Source: Holothuria scabra
Taxonomy: Eukaryota > Echinodermata > Holothuroidea > Aspidochirotida > Holothuriidae
DNA: 64,000 nucleotides
Assembly: GCA_037179385.1 (NCBI GenBank)
Contig: CM074179.1
Span: forward strand, 7,998,001 to 8,062,000
Direction of reading: 5' to 3'
The notes beneath the pieces are model-generated. The model searched no databases. It saw only the letters and a program-made list of their open reading frames with translations, and was not told where the DNA came from. The position numbers were made by a program, and so were the translations under genes. Of this stretch, positions 1 to 11,985 are shown piece after piece. The number at the start of each line of letters is the position of its first letter. Position 1 is the stretch's first letter.

Positions 1-1161
1 CATTCTTACGTTAAAAGAAGCACTCATTTAAAAAAGCAAGGGGGTTTTATTACCAACCCTAGCTAAAGGTGTATGATATAAAATTGAAACTGTCAATTTT
101 TAAGTGAAACGAGTGAAGATATTGACATTCAAATTCAAATAACATCCTATTAACTTAAAATAATGAGATCAAATAACTATTCTGAAAAGATGTTTCTAAA
201 GATAACTTAAGCAGCCACAGGAACAAGATATTCTTAGTCATCATATTATGAAGTTAACTTAAAAGTGGAAATTAAAACTAAGACAGGAATACTTTCTGTG
301 TAAAAATAATGAGTGTTTAAACACCAATAATGACATAAAAACCACCCTGAATCTGTACTTACTATATAAAGGTTAAGATATCATGCAAAAGTCAAGTTAC
401 AAAATGTGAGTAACCACACTTGCTGTAAAGGCAAAATCAGGAAAAACCAGGTTTTTAATATAGTTTTGACAAAACATTGATGGGTTCCCATGGCATTTAT
501 CAAGCCCATAGATGTTTCTCCCTCAATATAGTAACGGTAACGACAGATTAGGTCTCTAATATAGATGCAGAAATGTCTAACATCTTTAGATTCAAAAGGC
601 ATGTAATGACCTCTAGGGATTGTTTTAGAACATGTTTCTATTTGCTCGTAGTATTTTAATAGTATTAAACCACCTACCATTAGGTTGCCATATTTTGAAG
701 GGCGATTTGGGTTTTCGCAATTGAAGTAACTAGCTCATTTCCATGTGTGAACCTATGCTTATTGTTAGACATTATACTTTACGGAATCATCATAAGAAAA
801 GTAATAATGAAACCCTTCTTTTCAGCAATGTTCATGATTCTCCGGAAGTTTTCACTTGTGTGTATTTATCTCTAGCCCATATAACAGTTCAAGTTTAATT
901 GAAAATCTTCAATGTTCTGTATAAGCTAATCTACCTCAAACTTGGTCAAATGTTGTGATAAAAAGATTGAAACTAACATTGTAACATGTATCTCTATTCA
1001 GAAAATATAAAAAAGTCTTTTATTTTGACATTTGAAATGGCTACTTCACATGACAGGGTACAGTAAATAATGAAACCCGACTATTTAAAATTAATCACAC
1101 CAAACTAGAGAAAATAAAATGACTGATAAAATCGTTTGGAAAAGGATCGTTTTTAAAGTAT
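1..1161. other. AT-rich stretch without a recognised gene
   Basis: Mostly AT-rich DNA with frequent stops in all frames. The only feature of note is an open minus-strand stretch at 381-734, listed separately. I see no RNA gene or repeat boundary here. Confidence 0.5.
381..734 (-). other. Unidentified open reading stretch, possible exon
   Basis: On the minus strand the frame is open from a TGA at 735-737 down to a stop at 381, about 117 codons, with an internal ATG giving 99 residues. The composition looks protein-like (mixed charged and aromatic residues, for example KYYEQIETC and YMPFESKDV) and is not a low-complexity translation. I recognise no family. No strong splice site pair frames it, although a polypyrimidine run ending in CAG lies inside the 3' part. 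It could be an orphan exon, a transposon remnant or chance. Confidence 0.2.
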
Positions 1162-1748
1162 GTCAAATTCGTACTCTGGTGGCCTGTTCTACTCATTAAA
1201 TGAGTACATTGACCTCAGACCGCCATCTTGGAACAGAAGTCAAGTACTCAAAGAAAATGTGACTGTACTTTAGGATGTATCTCCAGTACTGGTAAAAGTT
1301 ACCCTGCTAATGTCAGATACATCCATGTAAATACAATGAATGTTTCTTAAAACCCATAGTCAAATTTGTACTCTGGTGGCCTGTTCTACTCCAAATGAGT
1401 ACATTGACCTCAGACCGCCATCTTGGAACAGAAGTCAAGTACTCAAAGAAAATGTGACTGTACTGTAGAATGTATCTCCAGTACTGGTAAAAGTTACCCT
1501 GCTAATGTCAGATATATCCATGTAAATACAATGAATGTTTCTGGAAAGCCATAGTCAAATTTGTACTCTGGTGGCCCGTTCTACTCCTTAAATGAGTACA
1601 TTGACCTCAGACAGCCATCTTGGAACAGATGTCATGTACTCAAAGAAAATGTGACTGTACTTTAGGATGTATCTCCAGTACTGGTAAAAGTTACCCTGCT
1701 AATGTCGAATATATCCATGTAAATACAATGAAAGTTTCTGGAAACCAT
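1162..1748. repeat. Three-copy tandem repeat, period about 196 nt
   Basis: Three near-identical units start at about 1162, 1359 and 1554 with the sequence GTCAAATT(C/T)GTACTCTGG, spacings 197 and 195 nt. Each unit carries a core reading ACATTGACCTCAGAC followed by CGCCATCTTGG, or AGCCATCTTGG in the third. The copies differ at only a few positions, so the duplication is recent. Confidence 0.9.
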
Positions 1749-2600
1749 CGCAATGGAATATGAATTTGGTAAGGCTAGTACTGCCCCTATTATGAACTAA
1801 TGCCATGAGAACATGGGTTTAGTTCATTGACCTATTACCATCATCTTGAAATCGATATAATTTGTTACTGTAACAAGGTTTAGACATGTTATAGATTGCA
1901 TAGGCTATATTGCACCATGTGGCAGGTGGTTACTGCTTTCTTGATAGGGAATTTCCACACAAATATAGGAATGTGAGAGGAATAGTAGAAAGTGCATTGA
2001 CCCCTAGTCACCATCTTGGCTCAGAAACATTATATATAAGCACATAGTGAAATTAATAAACACTGTATCCTGTTCATATCGGATTTATCCTGTAATTGCC
2101 CATATTTAGTCCAAACCCTACGAATGTATTCGAAAGCCGTGGAAGTGAGCAATGTAAATGGTTTAGCTAGAAATGCCCCTGTATGGTACTTGTCGAACTA
2201 AGGGGTGGGATGGTGGAGTGGTGGGAGTGCCTAAATCAATTGACCGTTAAGTGCCACCTTAGAATAGATCCAAAATGTACTTAACGAAGTTAATGACTGC
2301 TAAAGATTGCATCCTAGTGCACAAAAGTACGAGTGGTCATTTCTTTCTTGATCGAAAATTCTGAATCAAAGATAGATATAAGGAGGAAAATAGTACATTG
2401 ACCCCTAGCCGCCATCTTACAAGCTATGTGTATAAAAAAGTCCGTTGTCCTCGGTTGTATCTTCTGGTGCCATTTCACCAAATATCGCAGTTGTTCTTAT
2501 TGAAAATGAGCATTTAATGCTGGAATTCAAGAAAAATGGACCAAAAGTGCATTGATCACTTGTGGCCATCTTGGATTTGATACAAGATGTCTGAAAATCA
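1749..2600. repeat. Degenerate continuation of the ~200-nt repeat array
   Basis: Downstream of the three good copies, the core (CATTGACC, a short gap, then CCATCTTG) recurs in decayed form near 1825, 1990, 2238, 2393 and 2549, spaced about 150-250 nt. The sequence between cores has diverged strongly. A GGCCGCCATTTTG at about 3133 may be a further outlier. Confidence 0.6.
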
Positions 2601-2664
2601 ACACAAGCATGTATCTTGTAATCACAGTCCTGAATGCTATGTTTAAAACCCAAAGTGTACAATA

Positions 2665-2688
2665 TTTTTTTTTTGGGGGGGGGGGGGG
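2665..2688. repeat. Poly-T / poly-G tract
   Basis: Ten T followed by fourteen G. Homopolymer junctions of this kind recur across the window (near 7209, 12836, 34266, 36451, 49586) and often sit near transposon-like ends. Confidence 0.85.
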
Positions 2689-2699
2689 CCTAATCAGTT

Positions 2700-4351
2700 G
2701 TACCAATTGAGCTGATGCGAATTGAGAACAGGGCGAAAGACTATTTTAGATACAAAATTCTATTTCCTGAAACTTCAAAATTGTTAACTTTGAAAGACTG
2801 TAACTTTCGTTTCTAAACAGCAATAACCTTGTTGTTTTGACACAATAGTACCTACGTATAGGAAACATTTTTAGGTAAGTTTCAATGTATTATCTAAAGA
2901 TTTGTAAAAAATATAAGGGAATATGTAAATTAATGTAATTTAAATTTCAGGAAGAATTGGCTAAAAATTACACTTTTTGCCCTAAAATGTAATTTCATTC
3001 AGCACAATACCCATCATATATGGTATCACTTCATAGGACATTTAATTGTCTTTCATATGACACCTTACACGTTTTGATAGGAGGTTCTAGCAAAATTTTA
3101 TTATCAAACATAATGATGCCTACTAAAACATGGCCGCCATTTTGAAAAATGGGCGCCAGACCTACTAGCAACGGATGGTGCACGGCAGACTCACATATCT
3201 GAACATCCCAGGTGACTGGCTTCATGCTAATATACTTCGTTATTGGTACCTAGTTCATCTACCCCAAGGCCCAGGGTTGCCGGTCTAAGAGTTCTACAGA
3301 GCTCTATACCTTTCTATAGAATTTTATAGAAAACTTCTGTATAGTTATGCATTGCCCGCGGTATTTTACGCCTCTCGTTAAAGGTGATTACAGGGATGGA
3401 CTTGAAACGTTTTGTCTAGATGGCACTATATACCATATTCGTGTTAATGTGTAGTTACCTTTGAACTACATCGTCAATTTAATGCATTGTCACTCTTAAT
3501 TGCTGAAGTTGACACAACGTAATGGTCTATTTTATTTTTAACCTACAAACACTTTTCAGTGGGGAATTTTCAACCTACATCAACTTTCACACACACGGTA
3601 CACATACAAGAGAATTCGATCATATCTGAGACACGTTTATACAGTCAAACATCACCCTACTAGCCTTAAAATTGTTCATTCATAATCCTTGTCCACCAGG
3701 TGTAATGATGTTTCACTGCAAACACAACTTAGTTAAGCAATGCCCTTAATCGACCAATCTCATTAGTCAACAATATTGACTAATATTTTACCCAGTTGAA
3801 TTACTTCCTAACATGTCAAATATTAAGGCTTCTTGACTACAGTTTGACTGATATTCTTGAGTCCGGTTAACGCTTAATCTCATATCATCACGAATTAGTC
3901 AGATGAGTGACTAAAGTAGTTAGTCAACTCAGACACCGCGAAACTAATTGGTGGTTACAGTGTGCGAGCCTTCATTCTTTCATTAATTACGTTCTGGTGG
4001 AATGTGCTTGACAAAAATGTAATAAAGAAGCGTCTTTTGTCCAGCAGGTACGTTTGAGCAAAAGTGAAATAAAAGTCGGTTCTTATGATTTTTAATCCAT
4101 CTTTAGGAAGTAACAGAAGCTAGGAAAATGTAAACTAAAGTCTCTTTCATCCTTCAGGCCATTACATAAACGAAATATACATTAACGTATCTTTCCTCGC
4201 TATAAATTTCCAAACATAGTAGAAAATCCGTCAGGTCTTTTCGAACAGTTGTTAAAAGTTAAATAGTTGTTAAAAGTTAAATTGTCTTGCTTCTAATAAC
4301 CCTGTCGAAATTTTAATACATTGTGATGCATTCTAAAGAAATGAGAGTGCA
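2700..4351. other. Non-coding stretch, nothing recognised
   Basis: No convincing gene. There is a cluster of TTAGTCA/TGACTAA words at 3765-3925, including an imperfect palindrome near 3762-3784, and a short direct duplication of TAGTTGTTAAAAGTTAAA at about 4247-4282. Confidence 0.45.
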
Positions 4352-4496
4352 GATGCGCACTGTTTGGCAAGATCCTTTTCGATTGGCTGCTGAATTTTTA
4401 TTTAATCGAGTATATTCTTTCTGGGTGTTAGGGATTAGGTTAGGAATTAAGACTATCGTTAGCCACTTAGGGAATTTCTTCTAAACAGTGCGCATC
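4352..4496. mobile_element. MITE, TIR GATGCGCACTGTTT, copy 1
   Basis: The left end reads GATGCGCACTGTTT and the right end is its reverse complement, AAACAGTGCGCATC. The ~145-bp interior has no coding capacity and contains TATCGTTAGCCA, shared in opposite or similar orientation with the copy at 16661-16793. Partial relatives lie at 4520-4640 and 8960-9062. The superfamily is not assigned. Confidence 0.75.
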
Positions 4497-4499
4497 ACC

Positions 4500-4645
4500 C
4501 CTAAATGAAACCTGCTGAAGCGCCTTGTTTAAAGAGGAATTTCTTGATTGACTATTGCCATTGTTTTGCCATTGTATTGGATTAGGTAAGGGATTAGCTC
4601 AATCGTTAGCCAAGTAGGAAATTTCTTGTTGGCAACAGAATAAGC
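4500..4645. mobile_element. Partial relative of the GATGCGCACTGTTT MITE
   Basis: This segment shares TTGTTTAAAGAGGAATTTC-like and ATCGTTAGCCAAGTAGG-like pieces with the neighbouring MITE, but has no clean terminal repeats. It is probably a decayed or truncated copy. Confidence 0.4.
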
Positions 4646-5812
4646 GAGGTAATACTAATGTTAACACTCATACACATAGCAACTCTCATGTCTCTCTATC
4701 AATGACGTGCTGAAGAATGTCAGAAAACGTTTCGTGATCTGTGACAAGTAATAAAATAATGTACAGTTGTCAAAATGAGAGGTAAAACTCTCCAGAATCA
4801 AAAGCTTTAGACAAAACAACTTTTGCAACATCCTCTTTGTGCAAAACTTTGCTTTCAACTAACCCCTCAACATCCTTACAACAATACTGATTGTTTTTTA
4901 GTTTAGCTAGTTATTATTAACTAACCGTGCATTTGCTTACTTAAAATTACTCATGACAGCTGCTTACACCTACATTGCAGGCTCTTTCACTTTCTCCATG
5001 TGACTGAGTAATCAAAACACTTTAAGTACCAATTTTGAGTATGAGGCAATTTGACAAGCAAACAATTGAAAGAGGCATTGATTTGTATCCATGGAATTAA
5101 ATTGGATAGTTCGAGAAGTCAAGAACAGCGAGGTGAAAGTTCATTCTCTTTCGGAACGAGCCAGTTGCTAATGACACACGATACATCATTACACACTATA
5201 ATCATCACGTTATTTCCAAAAGATCAAGTAAAGAAAATAAAACTCTCCAACTTTGATTTCAATAAAAGCCCATGATAAACTTGAAAAACATTGACCAAAT
5301 ATGTGTTGCCGATGTTCTTTTTGTTCAAAATAGTAGAATAATTAATACATTTTGTGATTGCTGCAACGAGTAGTCTTTTACTTTCGAGAGCATTTTGCAG
5401 TTTTTTCAAGCAGCCTATTATTAAGTTCATGCAGACGTTATGCTCCTGAAAAAGATATTATATCGATAAAAGTTTTCTCGTTATTGCTATTCAGAAAATT
5501 CTTTATTCAGGCACAACATCATTTTGTGTACAAAAATATTTAGTGCCTCAATGTATGTTTGAGGTATTAGAGGGCGACTATCCCCTAGAACCCGGTACCT
5601 TGGTTTATCACCCCAAGTGTTGTATTTTTAGAAGAAAGCTAAATGATATTTGATTATCATCAAATGTCAAAGTGTGCAAGGTACGGTACCAGCCAAAATT
5701 ATTTAACATGCACGGGGACTTCACTAGTTACATATAATGGACTTGCATTCCCCTCAGGGAAAATTGTGAACTGTGTAACAGGCTTTGCATCTACATGCGG
5801 GAAGGACAGTTT
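4646..5812. other. Non-coding stretch, nothing recognised
   Basis: AT-rich with only short open frames on both strands. No repeat boundary, RNA gene or exon stands out. Confidence 0.4.
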
Positions 5813-5820
5813 GGGCTAGG

Positions 5821-5943
5821 TTAGGTTAGTTTAGGTTAGGTTAGGTTAGGTTAGGTTAGGTTAGGTTAGGTTAGGTTAGGTTAGGTTAGGTTAGGTTAGG
5901 TTAGGTTAGGTTAGGTTAGGTTAGGTTAGGTAAGGTTAGGTTA
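5821..5943. repeat. (TTAGG)n pentamer array
   Basis: About two dozen near-perfect TTAGG units on the plus strand. TTAGG is the arthropod telomere word, but here it is continuous with a SINE body, so it is best explained as the expanded tail of that SINE and not as a telomere. Confidence 0.85.
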
Positions 5944-6174
5944 AATTAGATAAAGTCGGGTTCGATGTAGTTTTACGGCCCAGTTTCTAACCAACTGGTT
6001 CAAGTCTAGCCGTCCACCGCCTTTTTCCAGTTGTGCCTCACTGGCTTTTTTTCCGTATTCCATAACTTATGCTGATCACCGAGCACAATTGCAGTAGCTT
6101 CCGTTTTTAAAGTCTTCGGTATATTACCCGGCCATGATTCGAACTCCCGACCACTTGACCATACAGTTCGGGAG
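5821..6174 (-). mobile_element. tRNA-derived SINE with expanded (CCTAA)n tail
   Basis: Read on the minus strand, the 5' head has a tRNA-like A box (TGGTCAAGTGG) and a B box (AGTTCGAATC), at about 6127-6168 on the plus strand. A body follows that is shared with other copies (CCGAAGACTTTAAAAA, GTGAGGCACAACTGG), then TTAGAAACTGGGCCGT and a 3' tail of (CCTAA)n. The tail occupies 5821-5943 and appears on the plus strand as about two dozen TTAGG units. GGGCTAGG occurs on both flanks (5813-5820 and 6175-6182) and may be a target-site duplication. The A-to-B spacing is shorter than in a tRNA, so this copy has a deletion in the head. Confidence 0.75.
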
Positions 6175-6629
6175 GGGCTAGGAACAAGTTAGGTTGGAGA
6201 ATGATAATTGTTTTGTATGAGAGCTGTGGGCGTTTTTTCATTTTTTAACATAACTCAAACATGTTTGAGAATTTCTTAAGCAAATACCAAATTTACTCTA
6301 CGCGCTCCCCTTGTCCAAACTGCTTCATTGTTTCGAAAAGCACTTCTGGTGCAGCAACTTCAGATTTATGGATCCTTACCAGGATATATCTGCCCAGTTT
6401 GTCGTGTATACTTTCCGACAGGTCCTTTGGTGAATCAACGCTTCGATGTACTATATTGCAAATAAATTTTTCGCAAAATTTCGGCATTTTTCGCGAGTAG
6501 GACTCACACATTGAAAGATTAACAAACAATACATACCTTATCATTATAACCTTATTAGACCTGTTAAAATTAACTTTTAGAAGGAAAGTTTTCAATTTAA
6601 AGGCAAGGAAACCCTTAAATTTGGCTACT

Positions 6630-6696
6630 TAGTCAATCAGTCAGTCAGTATGTTAGTCAATCAGTCAGTTAGTCAGTCAGTCAGTCATTCAGTCAA
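6630..6696. repeat. (AGTC)n-like microsatellite
   Basis: An imperfect run of AGTCAGTC/AATCAGTC words. Confidence 0.8.
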
Positions 6697-6805
6697 GTAA
6701 ACCACCTGGAGTTTCATGTAGCAGACTCGTTAAGTTCTGGAATAACATGATGACTGGATGAATGGGATACTTGATTTATTTCAAAGTCTTGTTTTCCTCT
6801 TTATC

Positions 6806-6950
6806 ATGACCGACTGCATGGTCAAATGGTTAAAGCATCCGACGTGCAGTTGGGAGGTGTTTAGGGGTGTTTAATGATTAGCTCAACTGAAACAAGTCTC
6901 AACCGGCCTGTTTAAACCATGCCAACACTTCAACAACAATCTACGGTTAT
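6806..6950 (+). mobile_element. tRNA-SINE head fragment
   Basis: ACTGCATGGTCAAATGG followed by TTAAAGCATCCG matches the A-box half of the SINE head, also seen in reverse at 18008-18033 and 6150-6168. A short body with CAAGTCTCAACCGGCCTG follows. The tail is not resolved, and the 3' boundary is approximate. Confidence 0.5.
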
Positions 6951-9900
6951 TATATGACTGTGACTGTCAATTTACTGCTCAATGCTCCATGGCTTATTGC
7001 AATAGGATGCAGATATCCTCACAAGAAAATTTTTCCATGGGGGCACCATGATTCACATCGACATCTCGCAAAACAAAGTGGTTATCACATTGTGTCAGTG
7101 CTGACTGCAAACAAAACTTCGCCATTCACTATCACCCATTCCCGCCTGTCGTTAGTGAAAATACCCTTGCAGCGGCGGAGCTGCCATATAGTCAGGGGGC
7201 GGACGCCCCCCCCCCCCTCGACGGACCAAATTCGTCTGTCAGTGCCCTTTAGGGGCTTTCAACATACTTTACTCTTGCACCATTTTTGGCAAAAGACAAA
7301 ATATAATAGCGGTTTTTTAAGGCCCAGATAACAAAATGCTCAAACAGCCACCAATAACTATCTGCACTTCATGCTTTATACGCACTAATGAATGTTGTCG
7401 CTGTGCTAAGTTCATTGCTTTCACACCAAGCGTGATTATAAGCTTACAAAATACACTGACTGACATTGAATTAACCCTTCCGGCTATTAAACGATGTTGC
7501 AAAGGGCGCAGCAATAATTGTAGCGCAAATAGCCCTCTTGTTGACGGGGATAATTGTCAACATAGACAATAAAAAGACATTTTTCGAAATCATTTGACGA
7601 GAACTATAGGTTAAAATAAAATTAAACTGTTATCATAGTGGCAATGGTTAAAGAGTTTTAATGAGCAGTTTTCATTTTGTTTTCCTTCAAGTGACCATTA
7701 TCATAATAAATGGCTATTTCTGACACTGCACGGTAATCCCATGAAAATGCTTTTTTCTATACTTCCATGGTTTAAAATGCCAGAAAATTGCATAAATAGC
7801 TTAAGTTAAGGTTACTTTTATTTATTATGAATTTGGTATCTAGAAGGCAAAGCAGAACTCTTGTCTTGGTTATTTCTTTTAATGAACTCAATTAATGGCT
7901 ATTTCAGAGCAGTCGCAAGATGTAAATTACCTCAGTTAATGTTTCTTCGTGTACTTATCTTGATTTCCAGGTGCCAAAATGTACACCTAGCGGTGATTAA
8001 TTTCCATAACTTTTTCCCTCTGTAAGATTGCTTGCTATTTAGCGCTAGCAAATTAAATCTTTATCTTCAAAAAGTAGCCCATTATTACATTAAAATCTTA
8101 AATCGAGACCTGACAATAACACACAAAATATAATGACTGCCTCCATACTAGAATGTGGAAGAAAAGGATAGAAACATGCGCGTCCGCAGGCAGTGGCAAA
8201 GGGGGAACTTTCCCTCCCCTGGAAAATAAATTAAAAAAAATAACGGAAAAACGAAGAAAACATAAAGAAAAAGACGAAGAAAAATTAATATCAATATTTC
8301 TACACAGCTCATTCAGTGTTTTCTCTATTTATATGCGGTAAATAGGCTTGGAATAGGCTGGAAATGTCACTTCCAGCAATCTGAGCGGCATTTTGGGCCA
8401 AAATTTACTTGCACTCCGCGCCAACTCATGGTAACACGGAGCGTTTCCCCTACAAGAATTTAGTCCCCCTCCCCCCGAATTTTCGTCAGCAGAGGCCCAT
8501 GGATAGAAAATTTTAACATGCTTTATTAGAAAACTTGCTAAGGAGAAATGTCACATCAGTCTCCTACCAGAAGAAAATCAAAATAATGGAAAATCTGAGA
8601 AGCCGTGGCTTCGATCATGCGGAGGCTCAAGGTATTTACTCCTTCGAAGCGTCCTGGAGACTATTTTCGCCCCCCTCTGACCGAAACTTCTCGCTCCGCC
8701 TCTGTACCCTTGCACCCAGTATCTGAAACAAGCTCCACGCATGCTCATAAAATTGCAAGGATAATAAGAAAACGATTTGTGGTGTCATTCTTATCTTGTC
8801 TGTAAGTCTTTCCATTGATTTATTATGTGAAACCATAGACTCAGGAGACACAGAGTAATCAGCCTCTAAGTTAGAGCAAACGTTGGTACTTTCATCACTT
8901 TTATTATAGCCAAGTGTTGGTAAAGAAACCATGTATATATTAAATATTTTTAACAGTATTTTGCGCCGCTGCGCACGGCTTAACAAGAAATGTCCTACCT
9001 GGCTAACGATAGAGCTAAACCCTAACCTATTCGCTAACTCTAACAAAGAATAGAATCGATACAATCAATAATTCATGACAACAGACAACCACAGAAATCT
9101 TTTTTAAATAGTAAGAATCATTCTTGCTCGAGAAAAACTGACTATATTGAGTGATAATCATCATTTCAATGTTGTTTCCACCGTGCAAAAACGATTGTAA
9201 AAATATGACAACGTTATAATCATATAGTTAATGAATGAACATCTATGTATTCGAAACACTGTATATATTGCATATATTGAATTAGAGTAACAAACAAAAA
9301 ACCTGTAAACATAGTTAGTCAGTACATTTCATGCTCAACTAAAATGTGAAATGTGCAGATACTTCATTTGATAGAATAAAAAATATTTGATGTATGCTTC
9401 TGAGATGTTCATATATAATGATGGTCGTAATCATGATCATAATTTAACTTTTCAGTTTATTTTTGATACAAATAACGAAACCAACTCAGTATAAAAAGAA
9501 AGAATAGACTGAGATCCATTTCATTATAATGGGAAAAACGAATTAAATGAAAACCATGAGAAAACTGAAGCCACATTGTAGCTGTGTCATTCTTGGAATA
9601 TGCCGAATGATAGTACCTAATTAATCGTTATCAACTTTACATAAACAGTTTGCTTTTATGATATAGGCTGGCTACTCATCACGCTGTTGCAAAAAAAAAA
9701 AACATTTTTTCCGTACTTACGTCTGGACATACATACATTACAGCATACGACTCTTGCCAAGTCCGTTTGGGAGTGCTCCTAACGTCTGACTCCATGGAAC
9801 TTGTGAAAAAAAGAATGACAAGCTAAGACCTCAATTACTAATTAAAAATTATCAGGTCATTTCTCCTCAAATATAGAAATTCCTGTGATTGTGTTCATAA

Positions 9901-10298
9901 ACTTTCTAATCATGCGGTACTTGACATTATGAAGGTGAACGTTACCCGGTCTTTGTCATACTTAAAACATATATCACTTGAAGTAAACCATAAGTACTTT
10001 CTTTTTTCATTTTGAGATATAGAAGAACCTCTCAAACTTCTCTTTTGTGGAAGACAATGATTAAGTACTCAAGTAAAAAACCCTAAAGAAGACCCTGCCA
10101 TTTTAATGCAAACAAAAAAATCTAAATATTGACGTTTGGGACACCTCAGTTAAATTAATAATTAAATTTCGAAAAGAAGGAGGGTACACAATAAATGTCG
10201 AAAGTAAAATGAACACTTAAATGTTTGTGCAATATGATCGCAGTCCTCATTAAACTATTAGCAACAAGTAGCGACATCAAATAAACGTAAAGATTTGA
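6951..10298. other. Gene-free stretch with degenerate repeats
   Basis: Open frames here are short or run through repeats. The minus-strand frame at 8636-9064 crosses a C-rich transposon-like end (8640-8720) and the MITE relative at 8960-9062, so I do not regard it as a gene. Purine- and C-rich junk resembling transposon ends occurs at 7165-7230, 8180-8225 and 8440-8510. Confidence 0.4.
8960..9062. mobile_element. Partial relative of the GATGCGCACTGTTT MITE
   Basis: Contains CTGCGCACGGCTTAACAAG, then GGCTAACGATAG, then AACAAAGAAT and AATCGATACA. All are shared with the copy at 16661-16793. Only one end is recognisable. Confidence 0.5.
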
Positions 10299-10370
10299 AA
10301 GCTATAAATTAGCAGGATTAAAGACTAACAAAGAAAGCTATAAATTAGCATGATTCAAGACTAACAAAGA
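10299..10370. repeat. Two-copy 36-nt tandem duplication
   Basis: AGCTATAAATTAGCA begins two adjacent 36-nt units that also share GACTAACAAAGA. Confidence 0.85.
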
Positions 10371-10394
10371 CAATTTGAAACAGAAAGACATGAA

Positions 10395-10960
10395 CGTCAT
10401 TTAGGGTCACCAGAAGTCAGTCTAAGATGGTCAAATCCGTGTGAAACCGATCCCCAAAGAAGGTAACAGTGAGGGATCTCATACTTGCCGTGTGCTTTGA
10501 GCATACCTAAGGAATGAGCCCTCTAATTTTCGGTCGAGGTCAAGGGCCAATGGGATCACCAGGGGTAAAAGTGTGGTGTGAAAATATTGTTTAAATAATA
10601 TCTCAAGGTGCGAAGCTTTGACAGATTTCATATTTGGTATGTTGATGCACAATGATGAAGTACAGAGTTCTCTTGCTTTGCTGGACATCAAAGGTCATCT
10701 GGGGTATGAGTCAAAGTCTCAAAACAATGTGAACAAAATGTCTCAAATTTGGAGTCTTGGATCATAGAAGGTGGTTGCAATGTAGTGAGCAGAACCCTAT
10801 TTTTTGGTAGTAAGAGGTCATATGGGGTCTTGCCGAGTCTAAACCTTCATATGAACATGATTTACGCAATATCTCAATGTTGGAACCTTGGATAAATTTC
10901 ATGCATTCTATGGGAATACTTTATGAAGCAATGACAATTTCGAAAAATTAAAAAGCAGAG
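10395..10960. repeat. Degenerate ~150-200-nt tandem repeat
   Basis: About three decayed units are marked by AAGGTCAT(C/A)TGGGGT-like starts (near 10690 and 10825) and by TTT-CAT-rich stretches beginning AATATCTCAA. The minus-strand ORF at 10479-10691 lies inside this array and is not treated as a gene. Confidence 0.45.
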
Positions 10961-11410
10961 TTTTTTCAAGCAAGAAATCAGCAAGCCTTTTACTTTCTGG
11001 TTTATTTGTAACAAAATAACTGGGTGACTTTAATTTCTAGTTTGCAAAACTATAAGTTGAACAAGCACTTGCATTTTCCTTCGTACTTTTTACTGAAACT
11101 GAGTAAACATTCTCGTGTCCTACAAAGCAACAGGGTTGTTGCTCCCAAGGAAAATCGACCGACCGAGTGTTTAGATCATCCGATTTGTAGCTGGTAGGTC
11201 CAAGTACTTTCACCAAAAACAGAAGGATTCTTTCATTCAGCATGACATCTGTTGGTCATACCTGTCCTGAGATATCGCGTTTAAAAGATTTTTGGTTCGT
11301 GGTTTCTTTTGGCCTGAAATGACATTCGACCTCCCTAAAAACATTAGGGTACTTCCTCTAAATATTACCAGCCATAAACCATATGAAGTGTCGGACGTTA
11401 GTATTTTGAG
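10961..11410. other. Non-coding stretch, nothing recognised
   Basis: No gene or clear repeat. A short segment near 11310-11400 (GACATTCGACCTCCC, CATTAGGGTACTTCCTC) resembles the unit of the 18.5-kb array. Confidence 0.4.
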
Positions 11411-11545
11411 TTGATGATGATAGTGATGACGATGGCGATGGCGATGGCGATGGCGATGGCGATGGCGATGGCGATGGTGATGGCGATGGCGATGGCGATG
11501 GCGATGGCGATGGCGATGGCGGCGGCGGCGGCGGCGGTGGTGGTG
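11411..11545. repeat. (GATGGC)n microsatellite passing into (GGC)n
   Basis: About 17 GATGGC hexamers, with one GATGGT variant, followed by GGC and GGT triplets. Several frames on both strands stay open (Met-Ala, His-Arg and Ala-Ile repeats), as expected from a hexanucleotide repeat. None is evidence of a gene. Confidence 0.95.
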
Positions 11546-11851
11546 ATAGTTATGACCAGCCAACCAATATCCCAGATTATATTTTGCATCAATTAATTAC
11601 ATGCATGATCAGTTTTAATTAAACGTTATATTTTGCAGGAAAATATTTTAAATTTTTATGTCACTTTTTTACTTTTTATATATCCAATCGGGTTGGGAAG
11701 ACATTATAAATTCCTATTGGAAATATTAATTCGGTTGTAATGGGATTAATTGACGGTGTATGGGAAGACTCAAAACCCCATAACCTGTTTTCCAAGGGTG
11801 ATTCATAGATGGACTATTGCTGAGATATTATGGCGATCAGATCTTCAGTCC

Positions 11852-11985
11852 TCGACAAAAATGCATGGGACAAACCCCGCTCCCCGTATCAATGTTGAAG
11901 TTTCAAGACGTATTGGGCCGCAACATTGAATGGGGGAGTGGTGGATGGTGATCCGTTCATTGCTTGGTTTGCTTGTCAAGTTTGA
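11852..11985. repeat. Dispersed repeat, copy A
   Basis: Starts CCTCGACAAAAATGCATGGG and shares CAAACCCCGCTCCCCGTATC and CGCAACATTGAATGGGG with copy B at 13154-13310. Identity is roughly nine in ten. The family is unknown. Confidence 0.8.

Noticed and set aside
5821..5943. Interstitial telomere of arthropod type
   Set aside because: It is continuous with a SINE body and matches that SINE's CCTAA tail elsewhere, so no telomere fusion is needed.
6293..6595. 100-codon minus-strand ORF with a possible internal exon (acceptor near 6450, donor CTG|GTAAGG near 6382)
   Set aside because: The would-be exon is short and unmatched by neighbours in phase. The evidence is too thin to call.
8636..9064. 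142-codon minus-strand ORF
   Set aside because: It crosses a C-rich transposon-like end and a MITE relative. No domain is visible.
11237..11596. His-Arg, Ala-Ile and Met-Ala ORFs
   Set aside because: All come from the GATGGC hexamer repeat.
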